Part shown: one piece after another, positions 35,342-45,869 of the stretch
Numbering within the stretch: position 1 is the stretch's first letter
Layout: every line of letters starts with the position of its first letter
NCBI GenBank assembly: GCA_039707465.1
Contig: CM077643.1
Span: 46,194,605 to 46,258,604, forward strand
DNA: 64,000 bases
From: Rhabdophis nuchalis
Taxonomy: Eukaryota; Chordata; Lepidosauria; Squamata; Natricidae
Direction of reading: 5' to 3'
Notes under the pieces: model-generated
What the model saw: the letters and a program-made list of their open reading frames with translations, nothing else
The model's database searches: none
Told to the model about the DNA's origin: nothing
Position numbers and translations under genes: made by a program

Positions 35342-36649
35342 ATGGCAGAAAATAAAGAAAGGAAACCTAAAAATGCAGATGTGAGGCCCAAAACCAGCCG
35401 GAGTAGGAGTGCAGACAGAAAGGACGGATATGTATGGAGTGGAAAGAAGCTTTCCTGGACAAAAAAGAATGAGAACAGTTCTAATGCTGAAATGGCAAAC
35501 TCCTCAGGAATACCCACGTTAAGCCTAAGGAACCAGGAGAGAAAACAGAGCTGTTCCTCAGCTGAGATGGAGTTGGAACATGTATGTGGTCACAGGTTCC
35601 TAAGCCGTTCTTTTAAACAGAAATTGCAGGATGCGATGGGACAATGTTTCCCCATAAAGAGTTGTAACACTCGGCATTCTTCAGGGCTGTCACCAAAGAG
35701 GAAAATACATATCAGTGAGCTTATGTTGGACAAATGCCCTTTCCCACCACGATCTGAGCTAGCATTCCGATGGCACTTAATCAAGCAGCACACTGCCCCT
35801 GTCAGACAAAAATCTGAAAGCTGGCTAAGTGTGGGTTTATCCAAAGGTGAAAGGAAAGATGAAGACCTGAGAGAGATTGAGAGGGCAGATGAACCAGACT
35901 CCGATGTATTGCAGGAAAGTGACGTCATTGACTCCTATCCAGGTGATCCTCAAGAGGAATCTGCCATGGGTGGTAAGCAGCTAAAGAGCAGCAGAGAGGA
36001 AAGTGACACGGACTCTGACGATGAAGTAGTGACATTCTGCACGAGCTCCAGGAAGAGAAACAAACCACGGTGGGAGATAGAGGATGACCTGCTGCAGCTG
36101 CAGATGCCACTCAGATATCACACCCAGATTGATTATGTTCATTGTCTGGTTCCTGACCTCCTTCAGATCAATAATAACCCATGTTACTGGGGAGTGATGG
36201 ATAAATACGCTGCAGAAGCACTTTTAGATGGAAAGCCAGAGGGGACATTTTTATTGCGTGATTCTGCCCAGGAGGATTACTTATTTTCCGTTAGTTTCAG
36301 GCGTTATAGTCGTTCTCTTCACGCCAGGATCGAACAGTGGAATCACAACTTCAGCTTTGACGCTCATGATCCATGCGTCTTCCATTCTCGTGACATTACT
36401 GGGCTTTTAGAACATTATAAAGATCCAAGCTCTTGTATGTTCTTCGAGCCGCTTCTCTCGACTCCCTTACACAGAACTTTCCCTTTTTCCCTTCAACATC
36501 TATGCAGGACAGTTATTTGTAACTCTACAACATACGATGGCATAAATGCCCTTCCTGTTCCTCCATCTGTAAAGCTGTATTTGAAAGAATATCATTATAA
36601 ATCAAAAGTAAGAGTCCTCAGGATTGATGTACCTGATCAACATGCCTAG
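35342..36649 (+). CDS. SOCS4: Suppressor of cytokine signaling 4 (SOCS4)
   Basis: Substrate adaptor of a cullin-5 ubiquitin ligase; in mammals SOCS4 acts on EGFR and other tyrosine kinase signalling in the cytoplasm. The whole 435-codon frame is in one exon, as in other vertebrates (human about 440). Residues 1-40 hold the conserved VRPKTSRSRSADRKDGYVWS. About 113-155 is the N-terminal conserved region shared with SOCS5 (KRKIHISELMLDKCPFPPRS). About 281-376 is the SH2 domain, with Arg306 in FLLRDS as phosphotyrosine-binding residue. The SOCS box follows, with BC box SLQHLCRTVI (383-391) and Cul5 box LPVPPSVKLYLKEY (404-417). Residues 156-240 are divergent and acidic. No lesion seen. WDHD1 is the divergent neighbour, as in mammals. 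Confidence 0.98.
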   Translation: MAENKERKPKNADVRPKTSRSRSADRKDGYVWSGKKLSWTKKNENSSNAEMANSSGIPTLSLRNQERKQSCSSAEMELEHVCGHRFLSRSFKQKLQDAMGQCFPIKSCNTRHSSGLSPKRKIHISELMLDKCPFPPRSELAFRWHLIKQHTAPVRQKSESWLSVGLSKGERKDEDLREIERADEPDSDVLQESDVIDSYPGDPQEESAMGGKQLKSSREESDTDSDDEVVTFCTSSRKRNKPRWEIEDDLLQLQMPLRYHTQIDYVHCLVPDLLQINNNPCYWGVMDKYAAEALLDGKPEGTFLLRDSAQEDYLFSVSFRRYSRSLHARIEQWNHNFSFDAHDPCVFHSRDITGLLEHYKDPSSCMFFEPLLSTPLHRTFPFSLQHLCRTVICNSTTYDGINALPVPPSVKLYLKEYHYKSKVRVLRIDVPDQHA

Positions 36650-37230
36650 AAGACATTCTGGAAATTATTTATAATTATTCTGGGAGATTTTGTTTTTATT
36701 TCTCTCTCTTATTAACAAAATTTTCATGCAAAAATATCTACAGATCACATTTAACTTTGCCTGAGCCTTATGTCCAAATAGATGTTTACTTCTTGCCCCA
36801 ACGAACAGGTTTCTGTAAAAAAACACAAAATTGGTACTAATATTCTATAAAGCTTTGTGGAATTTCAAGGAAGCTATTTTAAAGTTTTCATTCAAGCTTA
36901 ACTTTTTTGATACAAAGCTAAGTCAAGATTAAATTTGACTTATCCTTTATAAACTAATTTATATGCACTACAGGCATGCTCGAAAAACTGAATATAGTAG
37001 TTCTTCCAGAATTGCCAATTTGTATGGTTTTTAAAATTATTCTGTCCTTGCTATAAAAGTAAAATTAATATGATTGTGATGCTCCTACCATTCTGGGTGC
37101 TGGTTGTTTTAAACTTCATATAGGTTGCTTAAAATTTGAGATTAAATGTCACAACCATATGCTGTTTGTCAGAATATGATTTGGAGTTTTTATCATTTTT
37201 AATAAATGTTGAATATATATGTCTAATTTT
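36650..37230 (+). other. SOCS4: SOCS4 3' UTR, probable
   Basis: AT-rich sequence after the stop codon with AATAAA at 37201-37206 as a possible polyadenylation signal. Mammalian SOCS4 has a long 3' UTR, so the transcript may go further; repeats begin near 37680. Confidence 0.4.
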
Positions 37231-37764
37231 GGGGCATCTATTAAGAATCCTAAAACTATTGCAGAGCTTCTTAAACAATTTTGACATGAAGTTAGTACAT
37301 ATTTTAAAAAGAATTATGTGTTGAAGCACGAGTAGATGCTGGTACCACAAACTAATAGCCATAAATGTTCAACGAGATGTATGAAAATAGTCTGTGATGG
37401 GTGTTTATCTAACTACCTCAGATCATACTCAGTTTCTACATTCTGTGTCGGGGGGCCTTGGATCTTTTTCTCATTCTGCTGACTGTCCTTTGGTGCTATT
37501 TGTTTATTTGTTTAATTATTACATAGGCAATTTCTAAGGGCAATTATGGCTAGGGAAGAAAGAGTTAACTATCCGTGTTCCTCTTCACTTAAAACATATT
37601 CTCTTGGAATATCCAATTCTCTATGTGGCATTTAAAGTGAAGAAAAAAGATTTCACAGGGGCCAGTAGAAGTATAGAGAATGAATGCAATCAATCAGAAT
37701 ACAGCTGGAAGGGACCTTCGAGGTCTTCTAGTTCAACTCGCTGCTCAGGCAGGAGACCCTAAAC

Positions 37765-38116
37765 CTGCGATGGCGAACCTATGGCATGCATGCCAGAGGT
37801 GGCATACAGAGCCTTCTATGTGGGTATGTGCACCATCGCCAGCTGCTCTTCTGGTTTTCGGCAGTTGATCTTCACAAGCACCAGAGCAGCAGAAAACGGC
37901 CCAAAAAATGGCAAAAAGACACCTTTTTTCAGGCTGTTTTCAGGACATTTTGGGGACATTTTCAGGCCTAAAATGGCCTGAAAACGGCCCTAAAAACAGC
38001 TAAAAAACAGGCATGCGCATCCCGGCCAGCTGGTCTTCGAGTTTCAAGCACACTGGTGCACATGCACAAGCGTTCCAGTTTGGGCACTCGATGCCAAAAA
38101 GGTTTGCCATCACTTG
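37765..38116. mobile_element. hAT MITE, cagtgatggcgaacc family, 352 bp
   Basis: Left end ctgcgatggcgaacctatgg, right end aggtttgccatcactt. Flanks ccctaaac and ccctatac agree in 7 of 8 positions. The interior has an inverted array of ggcctaaaa and aaaacggcc words. Non-coding. Confidence 0.85.
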
Positions 38117-38124
38117 CCCTATAC

Positions 38125-38259
38125 CAGGGGTCTGCAAAGTCGGCTCTTTTAAGACTGGTGGACTTCAACTCCCAGAATTCCCCAGCCAGCTATGCTGGCT
38201 GGGGAACTCTGGGAGTTGAAGTCCACTAGTCTTAAAAGAGCCGACTTTGCAGACCCCTG
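38125..38259. mobile_element. hAT foldback MITE, 135 bp, TSD CCCTATAC
   Basis: Ends caggggtctgcaaagtcggc and gccgactttgcagacccctg are perfect inverted copies, and the arms stay nearly perfectly complementary for about 65 bases around a small loop at tatgctggc. Exact CCCTATAC on both sides (38117-38124, 38260-38267). Confidence 0.93.
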
Positions 38260-38629
38260 CCCTATACCATTTCAAATAATGGCTCTCCAGTCTTTTCTTA
38301 AAAACCTCCCCCTGTACTTAAATGCTCAGTGTAACTGTGGAGGAGAGGATGGTTCAATATAATGGCAGTTATAATTACAACAATTGTACGAAAAGGAAAA
38401 TCAAGAGAGATACTGTGAGACTAGGAAGATTTTCCCAAGGTAATGTACTTTGGGAAGGGAAGCATTAAGATAAATAAAACTTATTTTTAAAAAGAACCCC
38501 ACTTCCATGACATATGGATGTTGTCCGGAGTGAATCTCATGAGCGTGCTTACATTGCTATTGCTTCTGAAACTGCTTTCCAAAGTTTTGAAAACAAGAGG
38601 TGGCAAAATTATTCTTCTAAATCTGTAAA

Positions 38630-39345
38630 TCCCTTACTGGACCAGGGAGCCCTTCGCACAGTCACTCAAGCACTTGTGACGTCCCGGCTGGATTACTGTA
38701 ACGCTCTCTACATGGGGCTTCCCTTGAGGTGCACTCGAAAGCTACAGTTAGTACAGAATGCGGCCGCGCGGGTGATTATGGGTGCCCCAAGGCAAACCCA
38801 CGTAACACCTCTCCTGCGCGAGCTGCACTGGCTGCCTGTGGCCTTTCGAGTGTGCTTCAAGGTACTGATGACCATCTTTAAATCGCTCCATGGCTCGGGG
38901 CCTAGCTATATACGAGACCGCCTCCTGCCCCATACATCCCTTCGCCCGATCCGCTCCCACAGAGAGGGTCTTCTTCGGGTGCCGTCGGCCGGGCAATGCC
39001 AGTTGGCGACACCCAGAGGAAGGGCCTTCTCTGTGGCGGGCCCGGCCCTCTGGAACGACCTACCCCCCGACCTTCGCACAATCTTGGACCTCCGCCTCTT
39101 CCGCCAACGTCTTAAGATGTACTTATTCCAACAAGCCGGCCTAGGATAGCCCCCCGTTTCTGACTTTTTAAGGAAATTTGTAATTTGGTAGGGTTTTTAA
39201 TATTGGGTTTTTAGCACGGGTTAATGAATTTAATTACATTTTAATTGATATTTATTGTATTTTGTGTTTTTAAGATGCCTGTGCGCCGCCCTGGGTCCTA
39301 ACAAGGAGAAGGGCGGGGTATAAATTTAATAAAATAAATAAATAA
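38630..39345 (+). mobile_element. CR1 LINE 3' fragment
   Basis: Open CR1 ORF2 C-terminus from LLDQGALRTVTQALVTSRLD to LFQQAGL (stop at 39147), then a 3' UTR ending gccgccctgggtcctaacaagg and gggcggggtataaatttaat with an AATAAATAAA tail. 5' truncated. The 211-codon frame starting at 38514 has about 38 codons of unrelated flank at its start. Confidence 0.88.
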
Positions 39346-39349
39346 AAAT

Positions 39350-40740
39350 AAGTATGATGCCCACAAAATCATACATTCATGCCTACAACTCCAAAACCAA
39401 GAGCTACTCTTGTTAGGCTTGAAAAAAAGGGAAGGGAGAAAAGATCCAGGGATATCCTGCTAAAAGTAGAGATGGGTAAAAATCTGCCCTTGGAATCTGT
39501 GCATCTTCAAGACCAGTTCATGCATTCATGAGCTTTTTTTTCTTTTTTAAAGGAGGCTTGGAAGATATACAATAACCCAGGAAGCTGAGCCTGGCTCAAT
39601 GGATGGAGTGCCATAAACATATTGTTCTCACCTAGCAAACACATAGATTTTCTCTACGATGATCCCTTCCCAAGCCTGATCCCTTTCAGGTCTTCTGACA
39701 GAGCATCTGTTGCCACTGTAACTGAGCCCATCCACCTTACTTCTTTTGCTTTAGGGTCCAAAGTATGTAACTGTTCCCCAAACCCCTTTCAATATAGTGT
39801 TCAAGAATGAACATTGACTGCAGGTGAACGAATACCCTTTGTTTGCTAAACTTGTCATACCCATATGTAAATTGCTACCTACTGAATACAGATGTGTGTC
39901 CATGTGTCTCGGCCACTGTGTTTTTAATACCTTTCAGCACTCTGCTTGTTTCCTTACCTTATCCCTAAATAAAGCAGTTCCCATATGCACAATCAGGCAC
40001 ACAACCTATCTACTTTTCAAATTGTTGCCATTCCTTTCTTACGATGCCACTCCAGTGTTTACCAAGCACATACTTTGGTTACTCCTGTCATGCAGGCGAG
40101 TGTTGTTATTGCAGATGATCACAACCACCAAGAATAGAGAGAACAGTGTCCTTAAGATAAAGGTTAGAACAATGTTATCCTCCCCTTTCAGACATCAATC
40201 TCTTGGGGGTAGGCATAAATTGAACTAGATATGGTATGCAATTTATCTGTTTCCTCAAGGACAGCACTTTGTCCCACCAGGATTAAAAGTAACTGGGTTT
40301 TTCCCCAATTTTAAAACTCAAGATTACAAATATCTGATTCTATTTTAGCAATAATCTTTCATTTCACTTAGAAACTGAAATTATTCTTGATTTCTTAATC
40401 AGATTCTATTTCTTTTTTGTTTGGTCCCCATATTGCTCTTAGATCTTATGCTTCCTTAATTATTTGAACAGTGATTGTCCAGACACTGTTGCAAAGCATT
40501 TCTTTGGAAGAATTTGCAAAGCCCTATAAATAGCACTAATCCTTGAAAACGTCATTAATATCACCTTTCTATTTAGGTACATATGAGTTATTAACAAAAT
40601 CAAAGGGATTTTATATTAAAAAGCTACCAGGATTTGTTATGTGTTATAAAGCAGCTACAGAAAAATAAAAATGTGACATGAATATTTTTGAAATATATAT
40701 TTACTGAGATCTGTATTTTTTTTCCTTGAATGATGTATCA
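39350..40740. other. Intergenic stretch, nothing recognised
   Basis: No repeat or gene that I can name. A 134-codon frame at 39824-40228 has no recognisable domain and no splice or family support. Confidence 0.5.
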
Positions 40741-40815
40741 ATACAATACAATAGCAGAGTTGGAAGGGACCTTGTAGATCTTCTAGTCCAACCCCCTGCG
40801 TGGGCAGGAACCTTA
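40741..40815 (-). mobile_element. CR1 3' end fragment, avian-like
   Basis: Carries agagttggaagggaccttgt and ttctagtccaaccccctgcg, followed by a 25-bp tandem duplication around gcaggaaccttatcaattga. Confidence 0.7.
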
Positions 40816-40994
40816 TCAATTGAGGAATCAATAAGGCAGGAACCTTATCAATTGAAGCAATATAAGTATAGCTACATAGACTATGAAATGCATGCAATAT
40901 AATCATGGTGAAGACATAATTTGAAGGTCAAAAGGTTTGCATGAGAGACATTGATGTGGACAGGTGCTAAAACATATCCTTAGGAAAATTTACT

Positions 40995-41290
40995 AGACTT
41001 TCAATTAGGGGCCAAGGGTGGGACTTCTGATGAACATGGACCGGTAGGAAGAAAACCAGCACAATAAATACAGTTCAGGCCACCTCAACCCATGCAGCTT
41101 GTCCATAAGGATATTATGGTTGATGGTATCCAAAAGCAACTGATAAATCAAGTGGAGCAAGGATGGATGTACTACCCTGATTGTGCTCTTGCTATACAAT
41201 ATATCATATAACAGGCAACCAATGCACTTTCCATCAGATATCCAGGACTGAAACATAATAGAAAGGGGGTTCTGATAATCTGTTTCATCC
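40995..41290 (-). mobile_element. CR1-like RT fragment
   Basis: Minus-strand reading LLLDTINHNILMDKLHGLRW and SSYRSMFIRSPTLGP is RT motif A and downstream. Stops present; no other parts nearby except a 3' end at 41565. Confidence 0.6.
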
Positions 41291-41564
41291 AGGACCTACT
41301 GATGCTATTGCATACCACCTTTTGAATGAAAATTATCCAGTACGGTTGGGTCTAACAGTGCTCTTGAGGAAGGTGTGCGTGTGAATCAACACCTCTGTAC
41401 GAAACAGAAAAACAATCCATAAGGAACAATTCATCACTAATATAATCCAGTCACATATCACCTAGGAGGCCTTTGGCAGCTAGGAAGGACATGAATCTAG
41501 TAAGCAAGTGGTTCAGCTCATAGTCATACGGGATCTATCTGCTTCCTAAGGCCCAATAGGTTCA

Positions 41565-41645
41565 GACTCGTATGCGCCGCCCAGAGTGGCTCTATGAGGA
41601 AGATGAGTGGTTTCTAAATATGGTATCTAAAAATAAATAAATTAA
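41565..41645 (+). mobile_element. CR1-like 3' end
   Basis: tatgcgccgcccagagtggc followed by an AAATAAATAAATT tail, a variant of the CR1 3' end seen elsewhere. Confidence 0.6.
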
Positions 41646-41649
41646 CATG

Positions 41650-42960
41650 TCTAGGTCCTGGGTTGTAGCTACCAATTATAAAGATGATGTTGGGAAAAGG
41701 ATCAGGGATGATTTGTACTTTCAATGTAAATAGCAGCAAATTAAAAACACTGAATGTATAAGCAAGGTATGGCATTCACTGCTGTGGAATGTAATAATGG
41801 ACACCAGCTTGGATAGCTTTAAGAAGCTATTAGATAGATACAAGTATAATACAGTTGGAATGCAGCATTGCTTGGTTCATCAGGATGAATATAAGATCAA
41901 AAGCAGCAACCCACCTCTGGTTCAGACATTGTACTACTGATCCATAATTTGCTTTCTTGTGCCTTACTGAATACATCTCAAATGGCTGGATTTTTTCCAC
42001 ACATTAAATTGTATATCATATTTCCAAAAATTGCAGTGGCTGGGTTCATAATAATGTTCTAAACAAAAGCCAAATATATTGCATTCTGGCTTAGTGCTGT
42101 TTGTGAACATAAGTATAATTTTACATGGTGCAGTTGCTTTAAAGTGGTATACCTCTTTAAAAACATTTCCCTACTTTCCATTGAGAAAATCATTCTTGCA
42201 GGATGCACTCATAGCAGATTTCACTGTACAGCTGACATGCTATTAAATAATTGAAAACTGGAAGAGGAAGTCTAGAAAAATACATCCTGGAATGAAGGGA
42301 GAAGAACGAAGAAAACGTAGGAGGTTAAGGAAGCTTTTAGTCTGTCCTTTGGCCAAGTATATTGATGGTCTGGTCATAAGGATTCTGCTCTTTCCAGGAT
42401 ATAATGCTAATGGGAAGTGAATGGCTTTTAGTTAAGCTTTCTGGTGTCTTAGAAACAAAGCCAAACATTATCTCCTAAATAAGGAGAAATAAGTTATTCC
42501 CTTAACCCTTTTAAGCAAACTAAATGTGAGGAAGGCTCAGAATATCATTCTTGTCACCATATATCAGAGAAATGTCTGAGATGCCCCCTGCCTTTTAAAC
42601 GTTTTACTAGAGACAACATTAACCGGCCTCTATTATTTATTCATGAAGTGCAGCCATTAAGATGATAAATCAAATTATCAGCTTCCTGTCTCACTTCAGT
42701 TTTAATCATTTTTTATAGCTGGCATAATACATAGACAGTTTCCTTCCTTTGGAACAGAAGACCTTTGATGATCTATTTATTAGGAATCCACATTTCCTTT
42801 CCATTTTTATGTCTACCTTTGTTATTTCTATGTCGGTTCCAGCTGTAATTTAAAATAAAACCCAATAAGGAACCTGAACACTGATTAACTGAAGAAAAAT
42901 TACCTTTGATATTAATCGGCTTCATAATCTTTAGGTTATATAATTGGATTATGGCAATGT
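41650..42960. other. Intergenic stretch, little recognised
   Basis: 41730-41930 shows weak similarity to CR1-like 3' coding sequence (ggaatgtaataatggacacc region). The rest is AT-rich and unassigned. Confidence 0.4.
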
Positions 42961-42969
42961 GCTCTAGAT

Positions 42970-43043
42970 CAGGGGTCTCCAACCTTTGCAACTTTAAGTC
43001 TGAAGGACTTCAGACTTAAAGTTGCAAAGGTTGGAGACCCCTG
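42970..43043. mobile_element. hAT perfect foldback, 74 bp, TSD CTCTAGAT
   Basis: Two 36-base arms, beginning caggggtctccaacctttgc, are perfectly complementary with only GA between them. CTCTAGAT is exactly duplicated at 42962-42969 and 43044-43051. Confidence 0.95.
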
Positions 43044-43051
43044 CTCTAGAT

Positions 43052-44018
43052 GGGGATACCTTTGACGAGTATTTGGAAGCTACAACCGGTACAGAACGCA
43101 GCAGTACAGGCAGTTTTAAAGGCCCCTAGGGTGCCATATGTGACACCATTGTTACTTGAGCTTCACTGGCTGCCAGTTTGCTTCCCGGTCCAATTCAAGA
43201 GGTTGGTCATTATTTTTAAAGCCCTTTATGGCATGGGTCCAGGTATTTGAGGAACTGTGTCACTCCGATGGGATTAGCCCACTTGACTCATTCCAGCAGA
43301 CAAGGTCTACTTCGTATCCCATTGGCCAAACAAGTTTGGCCGGTAGGGTCTGGGACCATGATGGCAAACCTATGGCACGCAGAGCCCTCTCTGCTGGCAC
43401 GCCCACTGTCAGCCCAGGTCAGATTCTCTGTGGTGTTTCTTTCATGAGTTTCTGTTTCTGCAAATGACAAAACAGAACCTCACGAAAGAAAAGAGATTTT
43501 ATCTCTTGCCACACTTCTGGTGTTGAGGTGCACCACCTCCCACTGGCCAGCTGGTCTTTGGGTCTCTCCTGCACATATGTGCATTTCTGGGCGTGCATGC
43601 ACACGTGCACACCTTTCAGTTGGGCATGTGCGCACACCCAGTTTGGGCACGGTGTCTAAAAGGTTCGCCTTCACTAGTCTGGGAGAAGAGTTTCTGCTGC
43701 AGTTCCTGCCTGCCCTATGGAATATTTTCCTGCTTGAGATCCACCACCACGCTGGCCTGCCAGGAAAGCCTAAAAGCTTGAGTCTGCCACTTGGCTTGGG
43801 GCCTTGATGGGGGCCTACTACATTGGGGATGACTGACCAGGAGAGAAGAGCCCTATTCCCATCTCTTTAGTATTAATTATTTCAACATAATAACCTTCAA
43901 ATTATACCTGGTTGATTTTCAGCTTTTTAGCTTTTCTATTTAGCTTTTCTTTTCTATTTAGCTTTTGGTTGTTTTCTAGTGCTTTTAATGTTTTTATTAT
44001 ATTGTAAGCCACCCAGAG
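43052..44018 (+). mobile_element. CR1-like LINE fragment interrupted by a hAT MITE
   Basis: GIPLTSIWKLQPVQNAAVQA and LLELHWLPVCFPVQFKRLVI (43050-43250) is the ORF2 C-terminus. The frame breaks near 43248, and coding similarity resumes after the MITE at 43685 (FLLQFLPALWNIF). The 3' end near 44005 is ttgtaagccacccagaggg. Confidence 0.75.
43356..43676. mobile_element. hAT MITE, cagtgatggcgaacc family, TSD GTCTGGGA
   Basis: Left end ccatgatggcaaacctatgg and right end aggttcgccttcacta, with GTCTGGGA exact at 43348-43355 and 43677-43684. It splits the CR1-like ORF2. Non-coding. Confidence 0.85.
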
Positions 44019-44366
44019 GGACGCCATGGCTCAGTGGCTAAGATGCTGAGCTTGTCAATCAGAAAAGGTCAGCAGTTCGAATCTCTAGTGTGGCATAATG
44101 TAGTGAGCTCCCATTATTTGTCCCAGCTTCTGCCAACCTAGCAGTTCGAAAGCACATAAAAATGCAAATAGAAAAATAGGGACCACTTTTGGTGGGAAAG
44201 TAACAGCATTCTGTATGTCTTTGATGTTTAGTTTTGCCAGTCACATGACCACAGAAACGTCTTCAGGCAGCGCTGGCTCTTTGGCTTTGAAGTGGAGATG
44301 AGCACCCTCCATAGAGTTGGTAATGACTAGCACATATGTGTGAGGAGATCTACACCTTTAACTTTA
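44019..44366 (+). mobile_element. tRNA-derived SINE
   Basis: tRNA-like head with A box tggctcagtggctaagatg and B box agcagttcgaatctc, then a body with a second agcagttcgaaagcac and an end cacctttaacttt. It directly follows a LINE 3' end. Decayed and not a tRNA gene. Confidence 0.75.
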
Positions 44367-44853
44367 AGGTGCCCAGAGTTCAGCTGTATCAGTGAGATGG
44401 CCGGCATAGAAATTTAACGAATAAATAAATGATACTAATAAGCTAACTCACATAGTCAATGCAGAAATATCAGACCTGCCAGTGAAGAAATGTAACTTCT
44501 GTGATTCTTTGTGAACAGCAACATAAAATTAAAACATGGTACAGAAGCAAGGTTGCAGTGAGCTTTGCTGTTCGTCTTGTTGTTCTCTTTACAAAACATT
44601 TCAGCGACACTTAAACAGCTGCTTGTAGTGCACACAAATTTCTTCCCATCATTTGAAAAGTAATTTCTTGAAGGAATGAATAATTAGAGATTTGGTTCAT
44701 TGAAGGAACATTTTTCCTGGAGTGATACGATTTTTCCAAAGCTCCAAAGGGGATTTATCATCTGGGGATTTTCTCCTGCTCATCCAAAGACCAGGTTTTG
44801 TGGAACATGGTACATTTCAAATGAAATGGCCTCCCCAGCTAAGTTATCTAGAT

Positions 44854-45281
44854 CAGAGAACATTCCAACTTGACGGCCCAGCCCGGAGCAGGGAGACGGG
44901 GCGTGTGAATGGCAGGCACACGGGTGGTGCACAGGTCCATTGATTTGAGCAACAAGTGCATGCACCCTCCACTCACAGGAATGGAGCTTTGTGCGTGAGT
45001 GGAGGGTGCTTGTGCTCGCACATGAAGCTCCGTGCATGAGTGGTGGGCATTTGTGCTTGCGCATAAAGCTCCCCATGTGCAAGCAGAGAGTGCTGGAGTG
45101 TGAATCTCCATTCATTGGAATGGAGTTTTGCACGAGAGCATAAGCGTCCCCCATTCAAGCACCCTCCACTTAAATGAGTTTGTCCACCACTCGTGTGAGT
45201 GGAGGTTCTCACTTGCATGCACTTGTTTGGAACAGGCAACTGCCCAATAGTGGGCTGCAGCCTGCGGGGTGGGGACCCTTG
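44854..45281. mobile_element. hAT-like element with internal minisatellite
   Basis: Flanks atctagat (44846-44853) and ctctaggt (45282-45289) agree in 6 of 8 positions, and the right end ggggtggggacccttg matches the caggggtcgccaacc family. Inside are imperfect repeats of a gagtggagggtgcttgtgc / gaagctccgtgcatgag unit, in both orientations. Confidence 0.6.
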
Positions 45282-45869
45282 CTCTAGGTCCAACTTTGAT
45301 ATACTGAATTTCTGGCAGACCTAGTTAAGTTTTTGCAATTTGCTCGCGTTTTATCATCTTTGCATAGTTGGCTTCCAAGTTCCATTTGATGTTGTTTCAT
45401 GTTGCTTCTCTGTTATATTTATTATTTTCCCAACTTTTGTTATTTAAACATTTGTTATTTAACCTACATGCTTCCATGGGAGCATTTTGCTCCAGGAGAT
45501 TTATGAACTGGGTATTTTTAAAATGATAAATGTTGAGCTGAAAGTTTAATATACCTTTGGCTCCACTTTTATTTTTAATCTTTGTATCTTTCTTTGTTAA
45601 AGACCTCAGAGCCATAAACTTGGGTCATTCTGAATGTGTGTAAGAAAGAGAGCTTCCAAGCAGTCTGCTGAATTGTGAGCATTTGGGGACAGATAAAAGT
45701 GCACAGCTTAACCACAGAATTAGGTATCATAAAATGTTAAGACAGCTACCAGCTCAGATGGCCTTAAAAAGGGATTAAAGAAAAAGAAGAGTATCGGTAA
45801 CTAAATTCCTTGGGCTGCCAGAGGAAAGCTGAAGATATCCAGATCACTAATATCACTAGATATACAATT

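Larger units (their letters stand above)
37685..38330 (-). mobile_element. CR1 3' fragment (avian-like) split by two hAT MITEs
   Basis: The CR1 sequence gaagggaccttcgaggtcttctag...aggagaccctaaac (to 37764) resumes at 38260 with ccctataccatttcaaataatgg. Between them are two hAT elements placed back to back. The target word ccctatac exists three times (37757 with one change, 38117, 38260). Confidence 0.8.

Noticed and set aside
39824..40228. 134-codon plus-strand frame downstream of SOCS4
   Set aside because: No recognisable domain, no promoter or splice signals, and no repeat match; treated as a chance frame in AT-rich DNA.
44019..44120. Possible tRNA gene from A- and B-box-like words
   Set aside because: No cloverleaf can be closed and the sequence continues into a SINE body.
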